From the NCBI GenBank assembly GCA_031285265.1, contig JAITWM010000125.1, forward strand, positions 1 through 41,229: a DNA stretch of 41,229 nucleotides, written 5' to 3'. The position numbers and the translations under genes are program-made. Under the pieces are notes generated by a model. The model was not told the origin of the DNA and did not search any database. It saw only the letters and a program-made list of their open reading frames with translations. This document shows positions 31,038 to 38,142 of this stretch, one piece after another. Source of the stretch: Lysobacteraceae bacterium (lineage in GTDB: Bacteria > Pseudomonadota > Gammaproteobacteria > Xanthomonadales > Xanthomonadaceae). Each line of letters opens with the position of its first letter. The first letter of the stretch is position 1.

Positions 31038-32606
31038 TCATATCCGCGACGATTTTTCGACTGATGGGGGCGGGTCTGCCAAAGCGACAAGCAGATCCTG
31101 GATCTGCACCGGTTGAGCAAAGAAATAGCCTTGCAGAAGGTTGATCCCCTTGGTTTTCAGATAATCGACTTCCGACTGCGTTTCGATGCCTTCGGCAACG
31201 GTATCGAGCTTCAAGCGATCAGCAAGATCCACGATGCTGTCTAGAATGTGCCGCGCGGACTTGTTTGTGGGTACACCGGAGACAAACGCCCGATCGATCT
31301 TCAGCACATCCATTTGGAACTCCATCAGGTATTTCAGATTGCAGTAACCGACGCCGAAGTCATCGAGAGCCAGATGGACACCAATCTCGCGGAACTGCCG
31401 CAACCGCTCTAGGATCTCATCTGTCGCGACGATCTCCTCGCGTTCGGTCAGCTCAAGAAAAAGCGAAACGCCCGATGGGGATAAGCGCACCAGAAAGCGT
31501 CGGCAATAGTCGTAGAATCGAGAATCGACAAGATGAGCCGCCGAAATGTTGATCCCGACATGGAAGGGCTTCGGTAACTTATCCGCCACCGGAGCAAGCT
31601 CATCGGCGACGCATCCAAGAAGGTAGGTGGTCATCGGAACGATCAGCTCCGTACGCTCCATGAAAGGTATGAAGACATCGGGCGGTATCATGCCTTCAAG
31701 CGGGTGCTGCCAGCGAACCAACACTTCCACCCCCGCCCAGCTCTTCGCATCTCCACTGGTGAGAGGCTGATAGTAGGCAACCAGCTCACCGTTGCGTAGG
31801 CCTCGCTGCAATTCCGCGCGAAAGCTCCGTGCCTGGGTCAGAAACCTGTACGCGCCATAGCCTCCAACGACCCCAAGACACACGATAAGCGCCAAAAGAG
31901 GCCAGAAGCGGCTCCATAGATAGGCCCAAGCCGCATCGGTGGCGAAACCGGTCTTGATCGAATACGGATATCTGCCGGAGTTCGTCGTAACAAAGCCGAT
32001 TGGCAGGGACGTGAATTCACCTTCATGTATCTCCCCCCTCGAATCCAGCCATACCGATCCGATCGACAATACAGATTCATCGGAAGACTCGCCAAGACCC
32101 AGAAGTTGTGAGACGTGGAGTACATCGATGTAGGAAACGACCGAACGTTGGCCGGACGCGACTCGGACGCCCACCATGGATTTCCCAGGAGCGACGATTC
32201 TACTAATAAACAAGCCCAGCTCGCCGTCGACGAAAGACCGTTCCGGTTGGGCAGGTACAGCAGATCCGCTGACCGTACTGCAATAGACGTTCATTCCATC
32301 GAGCAATTGCATCGCGAATACAAAAGTGGCGGCCGCCGACCGGCGCCGCAGTTCACTGACGACCTGATTGCATTCACCTCCGAGTAGTTCCGCTGCCGAC
32401 GACATCGCCTGTTCTGTGCTATCGAGGATAGCGTCTATGCGCATGATGATTTCCTGATTCTGTCCGCTTGACGAGACTTCGAGCGCATTACGAGAGGCCC
32501 AGATCGCCAATGGCAGTCCCAGAAGAATAGGTGCAAACGAGACGAGCGCTACGATTCCAACGCGTTTCAGTCTCCAGCGATTATGCGCGAAGCCGACGTT
32601 CTTCAT
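31038..32606 (-). CDS. CSS-motif EAL domain cyclic-di-GMP phosphodiesterase
   Basis: A 522-residue inner-membrane enzyme predicted to hydrolyse c-di-GMP to pGpG, lowering this second messenger. Layout: first membrane helix (VGIVALVSFAPILLGLPLAIWA), a periplasmic sensor domain with Cys in GGECNQVV and VYCSTVSG (variant of the CSS motif), a second helix (LLALIVCLGVVGGYGAYRF), then an EAL domain. Catalytic signatures are present with variation: GVEVLVRW (EVL for EAL), NISAAHL, LELTERE, LALDDFGVGYCNLKYL, LKIDRAFV, TVAEGIET and QGYFFAQP. The acidic and lysine metal/water ligands appear intact, so activity is likely. In E. coli CSS-EAL proteins, a periplasmic disulfide controls activity and stability. 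Single gene. Confidence 0.93.
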   Translation of the reverse strand: MKNVGFAHNRWRLKRVGIVALVSFAPILLGLPLAIWASRNALEVSSSGQNQEIIMRIDAILDSTEQAMSSAAELLGGECNQVVSELRRRSAAATFVFAMQLLDGMNVYCSTVSGSAVPAQPERSFVDGELGLFISRIVAPGKSMVGVRVASGQRSVVSYIDVLHVSQLLGLGESSDESVLSIGSVWLDSRGEIHEGEFTSLPIGFVTTNSGRYPYSIKTGFATDAAWAYLWSRFWPLLALIVCLGVVGGYGAYRFLTQARSFRAELQRGLRNGELVAYYQPLTSGDAKSWAGVEVLVRWQHPLEGMIPPDVFIPFMERTELIVPMTTYLLGCVADELAPVADKLPKPFHVGINISAAHLVDSRFYDYCRRFLVRLSPSGVSLFLELTEREEIVATDEILERLRQFREIGVHLALDDFGVGYCNLKYLMEFQMDVLKIDRAFVSGVPTNKSARHILDSIVDLADRLKLDTVAEGIETQSEVDYLKTKGINLLQGYFFAQPVQIQDLLVALADPPPSVEKSSRI

Positions 32607-32787
32607 GGGCTTTTAAGTTATCCGCATGAGGCATTTTTTCGTTCCTCTCGCATATGCTTTGCCGGGCTCATCGGACGAACGCTATTCCGACGGACCGCCG
32701 AGGCTGGCTTAAGGAACGCTCGTCCGAGCCATCATTGTCATGAAAAGATAATCAAGCGTGAATCCGACAATCAGCAAGAGACCGTGA

Positions 32788-33060
32788 CGGCCTCAGAATA
32801 GCCTCGCTGCCAGTCTGCGCGAGATGGATCGAATCAAGTGTACGCCATTCATGCCGAAATAGCTGTGGGATTTAGTACTGCGGCGGCGCATGCCGGCCGA
32901 GATCAACAAGGGCGAAGTGTGCAATTTACCCACTCGGACAGTCTTCACAACCCGACAAGATTCGCGACCGATCGCATGACAACCAGTGCTGCCAGGCCAG
33001 CGGCCTGAATCTCGTGGCAGCCGCTATCACACTGTGGAACACGGTTTATCCAAGCTGCAA
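32788..33060 (+). pseudogene. Remnant of a Tn3-family transposase (tnpA), C-terminal region
   Basis: Translation in one plus frame gives RPQNSLAASLREMDRIKC, a stop at 32860, then [20 protein letters not shown]. After a frameshift near 32950 it continues [18 protein letters not shown] and [12 protein letters not shown]. These blocks follow, in order, the Tn3-family TnpA C-terminal pattern ([62 protein letters not shown]). The gene is dead: an internal stop, a frameshift, no N-terminus. No terminal inverted repeats or resolvase were recognised. It fills most of the space between the EAL gene and the first attC-like site and marks an old transposon insertion at the array edge. Confidence 0.8.
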
Positions 33061-33127
33061 TTGCACTGGCACAATCGTGCCATGCATAACAAGCTCGTCA
33101 GGCATTGCGCGCTCAGGTTAATCTTGC

Positions 33128-33185
33128 ATCTGACTCTACGCTCAAACGGACGGCCTTCGACCACCACTTGCCGCAAGCGTTAAAG
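33128..33185 (+). repeat. attC site 1
   Basis: The left box ATCTGAC and the right box GTTAAAG flank a centre with GCTCAAACGGACGGCC, a TTCG loop and ACCACCACTTGCC. It has the same layout and length (about 58 bp) as the next site, and is the first attC after the Tn3 remnant. No gene was recognised in front of it as its own cassette. Confidence 0.75.
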
Positions 33186-33251
33186 CGACGGCGCCACGGT
33201 CAGCCGTTCGCTTTATGGCAAAACTTACACCATCAGATCAGCCGCCAGACA

Positions 33252-33818
33252 ATGAAAAACACCATCTTCGCATTCGTATTAGTCTTTGCAGTCCTGCTCA
33301 CAGGCGGCTGCAACCAGACGGATGAACACGGGAGTGCTCCAGCTTCCGCCCCGGATCAACAAAGAGTCGATTCCGAAAAAGACAGCCATCAAATGCACGG
33401 AAACTCAAAGGAAGATTTTCTGGAATACCTCGAGAGCGGGAAAGCATTATCTTCATTTTTCAGCGACCATTGGACACTGGTCTATCACGAAGACAACCGA
33501 TGCGACGGCTCTACAGACGGGGAGGCGACCGGTCTAGCCAGGGCCGAAATTGATAAAACCATCGAGATAAAGGTAAAAAACGATGGAAAAAGCTGGCTTG
33601 AAGATTGTGGTGAAAAAACCCCCAGAGAGTTTGACCTGAATTTCAACTTGAAGGAACTAGTTTCAAATTGGGATAGATTTGAAATACCCGACTGGGAAAA
33701 TCAAATGGAAGGCGTTGTCTATATTATCGGCAGTGGAGAATCCGATTATCTCGTACTGCATTACGGCGATGACAATCTGATAGTAAAAATGGAATATCGC
33801 AGTGAAGATCCGGGCTGA
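33252..33818 (+). CDS. Cassette-encoded lipoprotein, unknown function
   Basis: A 188-residue putative lipoprotein. The signal peptide MKNTIFAFVLVFAVLLTGGC ends in a lipobox with Cys20. The mature protein is strongly acidic (EDFLEYLESGKALSSFFSDH; TLVYHEDNRCDGSTDGEA; DLNFNLKELVSNWDRFEIPD; VVYIIGSGESDYLVLHYGDD), with no domain I recognise. I chose the ATG at 33252 because it gives a complete lipoprotein signal; the frame is open further upstream through the attC but without a ribosome binding site. Codon use is more AT-rich than in the core genes. It sits between attC sites 1 and 2. Confidence 0.8.
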   Translation: MKNTIFAFVLVFAVLLTGGCNQTDEHGSAPASAPDQQRVDSEKDSHQMHGNSKEDFLEYLESGKALSSFFSDHWTLVYHEDNRCDGSTDGEATGLARAEIDKTIEIKVKNDGKSWLEDCGEKTPREFDLNFNLKELVSNWDRFEIPDWENQMEGVVYIIGSGESDYLVLHYGDDNLIVKMEYRSEDPG

Positions 33819-33935
33819 AATATCCAGCAAAATGCGAGGCCGATACCGCAGGACACCCCTGATCCTGCTTGCGTAGCGCGCACCAGAGTGAGCCCCGGAC
33901 GAAACCCAACCTGTGCGTGCTTCGGTTGGCCTTGT

Positions 33936-33993
33936 GCCTGACTCTATACTCAAGCGGACAGCCTTCGACTGCTGCTTATCTTTTACGTTAGAT
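33936..33993 (+). repeat. attC site 2
   Basis: GCCTGAC at the left and GTTAGAT (exact GTTRRRY) at the right enclose ACTCAAGCGGACAGCC-TTCG-ACTGCTGCTTATC, about 58 bp. Directly upstream, 33905-33928, CCAACC and GGTTGG form another small inverted repeat whose source is unclear. Confidence 0.85.
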
Positions 33994-34009
33994 TCCTACT
34001 GGGTATCTC

Positions 34010-34429
34010 ATGTACGAACAACATCTAAAGTTTAATTTTTCCGCAGACGCATCGCACGAAACACGCCTGTCATTCGTCGCGGAGCTTGCGCAACGACACC
34101 CCAAATACTTCTGGTACACCATCGAGCACTCCCCATCGGCGCAATGCGGCACATTCATCGTTCTCCAACCGGGTGTCTGGTCCAGCGTACTGGCAACGGC
34201 ACAAACGGCGCAGGCCGGCGGACTGATTCAAATCGTCTCACCCAAGCAGTACCGTTCCGCCACATGCGTGTTCAAACCTATGTCGTTTCTGATCTCTTAC
34301 TCTGCACTCGGCCCATATTTGGCCTCGCAATTGCATTCCGTGCTGATGCGCCAAGGTGCTATACTTCGTATCTCGCGCACTCGATTGGACTTCTATCAGA
34401 TTTTGCGCTCAAGCTGGGCCGCCGTTTAA
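34010..34429 (+). CDS. Cassette protein of unknown function, 139 residues
   Basis: No family recognised. The ATG lies 17 bp after attC site 2. The protein starts MYEQHLKFNFSADASHETRL, has a mixed alpha/beta look (RHPKYFWYTIEHSPSAQCG; TFIVLQPGVWSSVLATAQTA; GGLIQIVSPKQYRSATCVFK) and a hydrophobic stretch (PMSFLISYSALGPYLASQL), but no clear signal peptide. The last dozen codons run into the degenerate attC that follows, which is common for cassette genes. It could be soluble and domain-like; function is unknown. Confidence 0.6.
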   Translation: MYEQHLKFNFSADASHETRLSFVAELAQRHPKYFWYTIEHSPSAQCGTFIVLQPGVWSSVLATAQTAQAGGLIQIVSPKQYRSATCVFKPMSFLISYSALGPYLASQLHSVLMRQGAILRISRTRLDFYQILRSSWAAV

Positions 34430-34465
34430 CTTATTACTTCAAGCCGCTATACGCTATACACAAGA
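34396..34465 (+). repeat. Degenerate attC-like site
   Basis: GCGCTCAAGC, GGGCCGCCGTT and GTTTAAC resemble the centre and end of the neighbouring attC sites, but the TTCG loop and a clean left box are missing. A second RYYYAAC-like reading (GTTTAAC followed by ACTTCAAGCCGC) is also possible. I read it as a deleted attC between two cassettes. Confidence 0.45.
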
Positions 34466-34479
34466 CAAAGGGACTTCCT

Positions 34480-34866
34480 GTGAACTACGTACATATCATT
34501 GCGGTACTTGCGATTCTCCAATTCTCTCTTTTTGGTATTTTTGTCGGTCGCGCCAGAGCAAAATATGGGGTAAGCGCCCCTGCGACATCCGGCCATGAAC
34601 TTTTTGAACGTGCTTTCCGCGTTCAGATGAATACCCTCGAACAACTGGTTGGATTTTTACCAGCCCTTCTCATCGCAAGCTTATATTGGCCCAACGCGAT
34701 CATTGCAGGTATCGGCGCCGTCTATTTGGCAGGCCGATTCATTTACAGACAGTCGTACCTCGCAGACCCGGCCAAGCGAGGCCCGGGCTTCTTGCTAACT
34801 GTCATCCCTACATTCATTCTTTTAGCTGCCGCAGTCGCGGGTGCAATTACGCGGCACGCAGCCTAA
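34480..34866 (+). CDS. MAPEG family membrane protein
   Basis: A 128-residue integral membrane protein of the MAPEG superfamily, relatives of microsomal glutathione S-transferase. Four hydrophobic helices are visible: VHIIAVLAILQFSLFGIFVG, EQLVGFLPALLIASLYW, IIAGIGAVYLAGRFIY and GFLLTVIPTFILLAAAVAGA. The motif ERAFRVQMNTLEQ matches the conserved E-R-x(2)-R-x-x-x-N-x-x-E block of helix 2. The start is GTG at 34480 with AAAGGGA 6 nt upstream. The stop lies inside the left box of attC site 3 (GCCTAAC). Bacterial short MAPEG proteins are often uncharacterised; glutathione conjugation is possible but unproven. Confidence 0.88.
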   Translation: MNYVHIIAVLAILQFSLFGIFVGRARAKYGVSAPATSGHELFERAFRVQMNTLEQLVGFLPALLIASLYWPNAIIAGIGAVYLAGRFIYRQSYLADPAKRGPGFLLTVIPTFILLAAAVAGAITRHAA

Positions 34867-34918
34867 CTTTAGGCTCAAGCGGGCGGCCTTCGGCCGCCAT
34901 TTATCTTGCATGTCAGCT
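34861..34918 (+). repeat. attC site 3
   Basis: The left box GCCTAAC is an exact RYYYAAC. The centre GCTCAAGCGGGCGGCC-TTCG-GCCGCC forms the most complete hairpin of the array. The right end reads GTCAGCT, a decayed GTTRRRY. Confidence 0.88.
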
Positions 34919-34952
34919 CTCAATCCTCACCCATTGGAAGACACAATTCATT

Positions 34953-35483
34953 ATGAACAAAAAGGAAATCAAGGCAAGAATCGGTGAACTTTTGTCATCG
35001 GGTACTCCAAAAGCAGAGATATTCGCCCAGCTTTCCGGCCAGGGCATCAAAGACAGGCTGCTCGCCATTTACATCGCCTGTTATCCAGACTCTGCACTCT
35101 TCGATCGACACCGCGGAAAGGTCAAGCTGCTGGTTGCCATAATGCTTGCCAAGGCAGTCATAGTCTTTCTTCAGACCTACTATATTCTCGGCGAAGAATT
35201 CGGACCGAACGCCGAATTGCCATTCGTCGCTTTTCTGATAGCGTCTATTGAACTGCTGTTTGCGAGAGGCTTCTATACAAAGCGCGTGGGAGCTTATGAC
35301 GTGTACGTGCTTCTCTCCATATTATCGATGCGAAGATTACTCGTAGATTTCTCCTTGGTTGGCATTATCATCAAGATCGGAATAATAACCTACGTTATAT
35401 ACGTGCGGTGGAAGATTCTCCCCAAGGCTCCTTTTCTTGCGATACCAAGGAAAGTCAAAGGGCAGTATGTCTTTGTGGACTGA
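34953..35483 (+). CDS. Cassette-encoded membrane protein, unknown function
   Basis: A 176-residue protein starting MNKKEIKARIGELLSSGTPK, a soluble helical N-terminal part of about 45 residues (AEIFAQLSGQGIKDRLLAIY). At least four hydrophobic segments follow: VKLLVAIMLAKAVIVFLQTY, LPFVAFLIASIELLFARGF, YDVYVLLSILSMRRLLVDF and LVGIIIKIGIITYVIYVRW. It ends in a basic tail. I chose the ATG at 34953, the first giving the polar N-terminus and lying after attC site 3; the frame is open far upstream but through other cassettes. No family name can be given. Confidence 0.75.
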   Translation: MNKKEIKARIGELLSSGTPKAEIFAQLSGQGIKDRLLAIYIACYPDSALFDRHRGKVKLLVAIMLAKAVIVFLQTYYILGEEFGPNAELPFVAFLIASIELLFARGFYTKRVGAYDVYVLLSILSMRRLLVDFSLVGIIIKIGIITYVIYVRWKILPKAPFLAIPRKVKGQYVFVD

Positions 35484-35517
35484 CTCTCCGCGGAAAAGCC
35501 ATTGTGTTTCAACCATT

Positions 35518-35575
35518 ACTTAACCATCTGGTCCAGCGGACAGTCAGCTGGATACGCTGTCTGTCTACCACTGAC
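35518..35575 (+). repeat. Degenerate attC-like site
   Basis: ACTTAAC followed by CCAGCGGACAG and then CGCTGTCTG is reminiscent of a left box and attC core with a partial inverted repeat, but no clean right box follows. Its position between two cassette genes supports the reading more than its sequence. Confidence 0.4.
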
Positions 35576-35597
35576 CTTCGTCACTAGCAGGCGAAAA

Positions 35598-36128
35598 TGC
35601 CGATGAAGCATCAATACGACTACCGGCCAGGATGGATGGCCATTTTTCCCGCCTTATTCTTCGGTGGTCTGTTTATACCCACCTTCTGGGACATCTATGA
35701 AAATGGCTATGACCTGACCCAGACCCACAACGGGGAGGAGCGTTGAGGAGGCTTATCACCGCTTCCGGCGGCTATTTCGCCGTCATCCGCATGATAGTAC
35801 ATCGACGAATCGGCTTAACTGAGGCCGTGATTATGATCCCTCGTTCACGCTGGTCCGGTAAGGGAATCGCGATCCCGTTTACCGAGATTGTCGAGTGGAG
35901 AGAACATCACGATCTCACGATCGTATACAACAGAGGCAAGTTCAATTTGAACGCATCGATGCTGCCAAGAAAAAAGATTTTGATGACATCTGCACAGCAG
36001 TCGATCGAGGCGTGAGCGCCACCCGGATGCATGCCGCTGAGACTATCGACGATCTGCTGCGCACACTTCAAATGCTTGAGGGCAAGTTGCGCGCTCATAG
36101 TTTCAGGAAGTTTGATCCTGCTGCGTAG
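35598..36128 (+). pseudogene. Frameshifted cassette gene (PH-like membrane protein)
   Basis: Three reading frames seem to belong to one former gene. The first (35598-35747) encodes MKHQYDYRPGWMAIFPALFF and a hydrophobic segment, then stops. The second (35743-36015) encodes LTEAVIMIPRSRWSGKGIAI and FNLNASMLPRKK, like the end of small bacterial PH-domain proteins. At the A6 run 35970-35975 a one-base shift restores KKDFDDICTAVDRG, a better continuation than the frame actually in register. Alternatively 35598-35747 and the next frame are two coupled small genes; the overlap of TGA with a TTG start allows that. Decay in at least one place is the simpler view. Family assignment is tentative. Confidence 0.5.
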
Positions 36129-36308
36129 CTGCTTGCCGAAGCTTCGTTGAACATGGCAGTTCCAGGCGCGTCTGTAGCAGCGCCAGGATCATCCTTGCAT
36201 TTACTGCCGGACCTTCCACTGAAATCACTGCATTTGAATTTTCTGCTCAGCTTACCGCACCAGACACGGCGTTACTCCGCTACTTGTCGTGCCGTCATGC
36301 AGCCAGTA

Positions 36309-36361
36309 GCCTTACGCTTGAGCGGACGGCCTTCAGCCGCCGCTTGCCTTGTGCGCTAGGC
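36309..36361 (+). repeat. attC site 4
   Basis: GCCTTAC (one change from RYYYAAC) and GCTAGGC (one change from GTTRRRY) flank GCTTGAGCGGACGGCC-TTCA-GCCGCCGCTTGCC. Slightly shorter than sites 1-3. A further exact right-box-like GTTGAAC occurs at 36146-36152 and may mark the lost end of another attC between this site and the broken gene. Confidence 0.8.
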
Positions 36362-36408
36362 CACCCTACAAGAGCACGTCGGACAAGCAATATTACGAAT
36401 GAGATACC

Positions 36409-36768
36409 ATGCCCACTGACCGCATCGAAAAGCTACTTCAGGACATACGCCTGCTCGACAATGCACGTTTCGAGCTTATGCAGTCGTTGCGAGAGTTGAT
36501 CCTAAACTTGGACCCTTCGATTTCTGAGGAAGTCAAATACGGCGGCCTGCTATTCTCTGTGAGCAAGCCCTTTTGCGGCATCTTTTCTTACGCCAAGCAT
36601 GCCTCGCTCGAATTTGTAGAGGGAGCGTCGCTGCCGGACAAATTCAAGCAACTGGAAGGCGAAGGCAAACTGCGTCGCCACATCAAACTGTCATCGCTTC
36701 AAGACATCGAGGCCAAACATGTCCGCGAATATTTACTATCGGCGCTCGGTGCGTCCCGAAAATCATGA
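36409..36768 (+). CDS. DUF1801 domain protein
   Basis: A 119-residue soluble protein resembling the DUF1801 (YdhG-like) family: MPTDRIEKLLQDIRLLD, then EEVKYGGLLFSVSKPFCGIF (the conserved E-x-x-K/W-x-G-x-P/L-x-F block), SYAKHASLEFVEGASLPD, GKLRRHIKLSS and the closing DIEAKHVREYLLSAL. The family has a small alpha/beta fold with no established reaction. It is complete and lies between attC sites 4 and 5. DUF1801-type genes are frequent integron cassette cargo. Confidence 0.85.
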   Translation: MPTDRIEKLLQDIRLLDNARFELMQSLRELILNLDPSISEEVKYGGLLFSVSKPFCGIFSYAKHASLEFVEGASLPDKFKQLEGEGKLRRHIKLSSLQDIEAKHVREYLLSALGASRKS

Positions 36769-36797
36769 GAGCCGCACCTTGCGCGTCCTGACGCTCT

Positions 36798-36855
36798 TAG
36801 TCTAACTTTGTGCGCAAGCAGGCAGTCCTCAGCCGCCGTTTAGTGCGGCAATCAA
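36798..36855 (+). repeat. attC site 5
   Basis: The left box GTCTAAC is an exact RYYYAAC. The centre GCGCAAGCAGGCAGTCC-TCAG-CCGCCGTTTA is recognisable, but the right box is unclear (GTTTAGT or further on). The next gene's Shine-Dalgarno sequence follows within 20 bp. Confidence 0.75.
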
Positions 36856-36884
36856 GCTTCATCCACTCCAAGGAGGATTCGAGA

Positions 36885-37616
36885 TTGACTTTGTATATAA
36901 AGTACATAACGCTGACGCTCCTTTTTGTTGCCGTCCCAGCGCTCTCCGAAACATCCAGTTCTTTTAATGCCTGGATACCAAAAAACTGGGAACTCATTGC
37001 GACCGCAACAGGTGATTTAAACCGAGACGGAATTGAGGATGCGGTGCTTATATTGGAGCAAACGGATCCTGCCAATCTCGTGTCCAATGAAGGACTTGGA
37101 AGTTCAATCCTTAATCTGAATCCTCGCCGCCTTCTTATCCTGCTCAAGACACCTGAAGGCTATCAACAAGCCCTGAGCAGAGATAACCTGCTTCCAAGCC
37201 AGAACGATAATGACGCACCATGCCTGGCGGATCCGCTTCTCGAAGAGGGCGGTATCTCGATATCCGACGGAAAGCTCATGATTCAATTGGGAGCATGGTT
37301 AAGCTGTGGTGGCTGGGGCGTATCACATGAAACATTTACTTTCCGCCTTGAGAACGCCCGTTTCAGCCTTATTGGCTACGACTATTCGACGTTCGCTCGT
37401 AATTCAGGCGAAGCATCCGAAGAGAGCATCAATTACCTGACTGGCCGGAGAAAGACCACTACTGGTCTAAACATATTCGGTGATTCAGAGCCAAAGGTAT
37501 CGTGGAACCGAATTTCTGGCAGCCGCGAATTTTATCTGGACAATATGGTTTTCGACTGTAATCCAAATGACGAGCAGTACGACGAGTATCACTCCAGTTG
37601 CACTTGGAGCCGATAG
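36885..37616 (+). CDS. Cassette-encoded exported protein, unknown function
   Basis: About 243 residues beginning at a TTG start at 36885, chosen because a perfect AGGAGG lies 8 nt upstream and because it leaves a compact signal peptide (TLYIKYITLTLLFVAVPALS). The mature part has ATGDLNRDGIEDAVLILEQT, an EF-hand/FG-GAP-like D-x-N-x-D-G loop, then ISISDGKLMIQLGAWLSCGG and WGVSHETFTFRLENARFSLI, and ends with VFDCNPNDEQYDEYHSSCTW; the Cys residues could form disulfides. Similar D-x-N-x-D-G repeat-start proteins occur among cassette-borne exported proteins. No enzymatic motif was identified. Confidence 0.8.
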   Translation: MTLYIKYITLTLLFVAVPALSETSSSFNAWIPKNWELIATATGDLNRDGIEDAVLILEQTDPANLVSNEGLGSSILNLNPRRLLILLKTPEGYQQALSRDNLLPSQNDNDAPCLADPLLEEGGISISDGKLMIQLGAWLSCGGWGVSHETFTFRLENARFSLIGYDYSTFARNSGEASEESINYLTGRRKTTTGLNIFGDSEPKVSWNRISGSREFYLDNMVFDCNPNDEQYDEYHSSCTWSR

Positions 37617-37628
37617 GGAAACAACCGT

Positions 37629-37685
37629 GCCCAACCTTGTGCTCAAGGCAAACGGCTTCACCACCGCCCACCCTGTACGTTAGGG
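37629..37685 (+). repeat. attC site 6
   Basis: GCCCAAC (exact RYYYAAC) and GTTAGGG (GTTRRR with a changed last base) enclose GCTCAAGGCAAACGGCTTCACCACCGCC. The core differs by several bases but keeps length and order. Confidence 0.85.
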
Positions 37686-37714
37686 TATGCAACCGCAACC
37701 ACTCGAATCAAAAA

Positions 37715-38071
37715 ATGGAACAGACATTTGCCGAACGTTTCGCCACCGACTGGATCGATTCATGGAACGCCCACGATCTGAACAGAACCCTCTCGCACTA
37801 CGATGATGATTTTGAAATGTCATCGCCGGTAATAGTCCAAGTGACAGGGGAGCCTTCCGGGACGCTTCGTGGAAAACCCGCTGTTCAAGCGTATTGGAAA
37901 AAGGCACTAGCGCTTATCCCCGATTTGAAATTTGAATTACTGTCGGTTCTTGTCGGCGTAAACAGCATCACTCTTTACTACAAAGGAGCGCAGGGCCACT
38001 TGGCCGCTGAAGTTTTTCACTTTGGCCCGAATCAAAAAGTAGTGCGAGCATTTGCGCACTATGCAACGTGA
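37715..38071 (+). CDS. NTF2/SnoaL-like protein
   Basis: A 118-residue soluble protein with the NTF2-like cone fold signature: FAERFATDWIDSWNAHDLNR, LSHYDDDFEMSSPVI, then LRGKPAVQAYWKKALALIPD and ITLYYKGAQGHLAAEVFHFG, ending KVVRAFAHYAT. The N-terminal W-x-x-A/N-H-D pattern, the D-D-x-x-x-x-S/P core and the G-x-x-A-V-x-x-Y-W helix are typical of the SnoaL-like group. Members bind or transform small hydrophobic ligands or are structural; the substrate here is unknown. I chose the ATG at 37715; an earlier in-frame ATG lies inside attC site 6. Complete, between attC sites 6 and 7. Confidence 0.85.
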   Translation: MEQTFAERFATDWIDSWNAHDLNRTLSHYDDDFEMSSPVIVQVTGEPSGTLRGKPAVQAYWKKALALIPDLKFELLSVLVGVNSITLYYKGAQGHLAAEVFHFGPNQKVVRAFAHYAT

Positions 38072-38076
38072 CTTGC

Positions 38077-38137
38077 GCCCTAACAATTCATTTACCCAAA
38101 ACGCGCTGAAGCGCACCGACCAATTCAAACGTTAGGC
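38077..38137 (+). repeat. attC site 7
   Basis: GCCCTAAC at the left and an exact GTTAGGC at the right flank a different core (CAATTCATTT, ACGCGC, GCGCACCGACC, CAATTCAAAC). The CAATTCATT...AATTC arms resemble the Vibrio-type attC more than the other sites in this array, so this cassette may have a separate origin. Confidence 0.85.
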
Positions 38138-38142
38138 ATGGC

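Noticed and set aside
32607-33127. Possible integron integrase or attI next to the first attC
   Set aside because: I looked for tyrosine recombinase motifs on both strands and found only the Tn3 transposase relic. No attI-like site was convincing.
33080-33127. An extra attC just before site 1 (GCATAAC to GTTAATC)
   Set aside because: The boxes are weak, the distance is short and no hairpin core is present. The segment may still belong to the decayed transposase.
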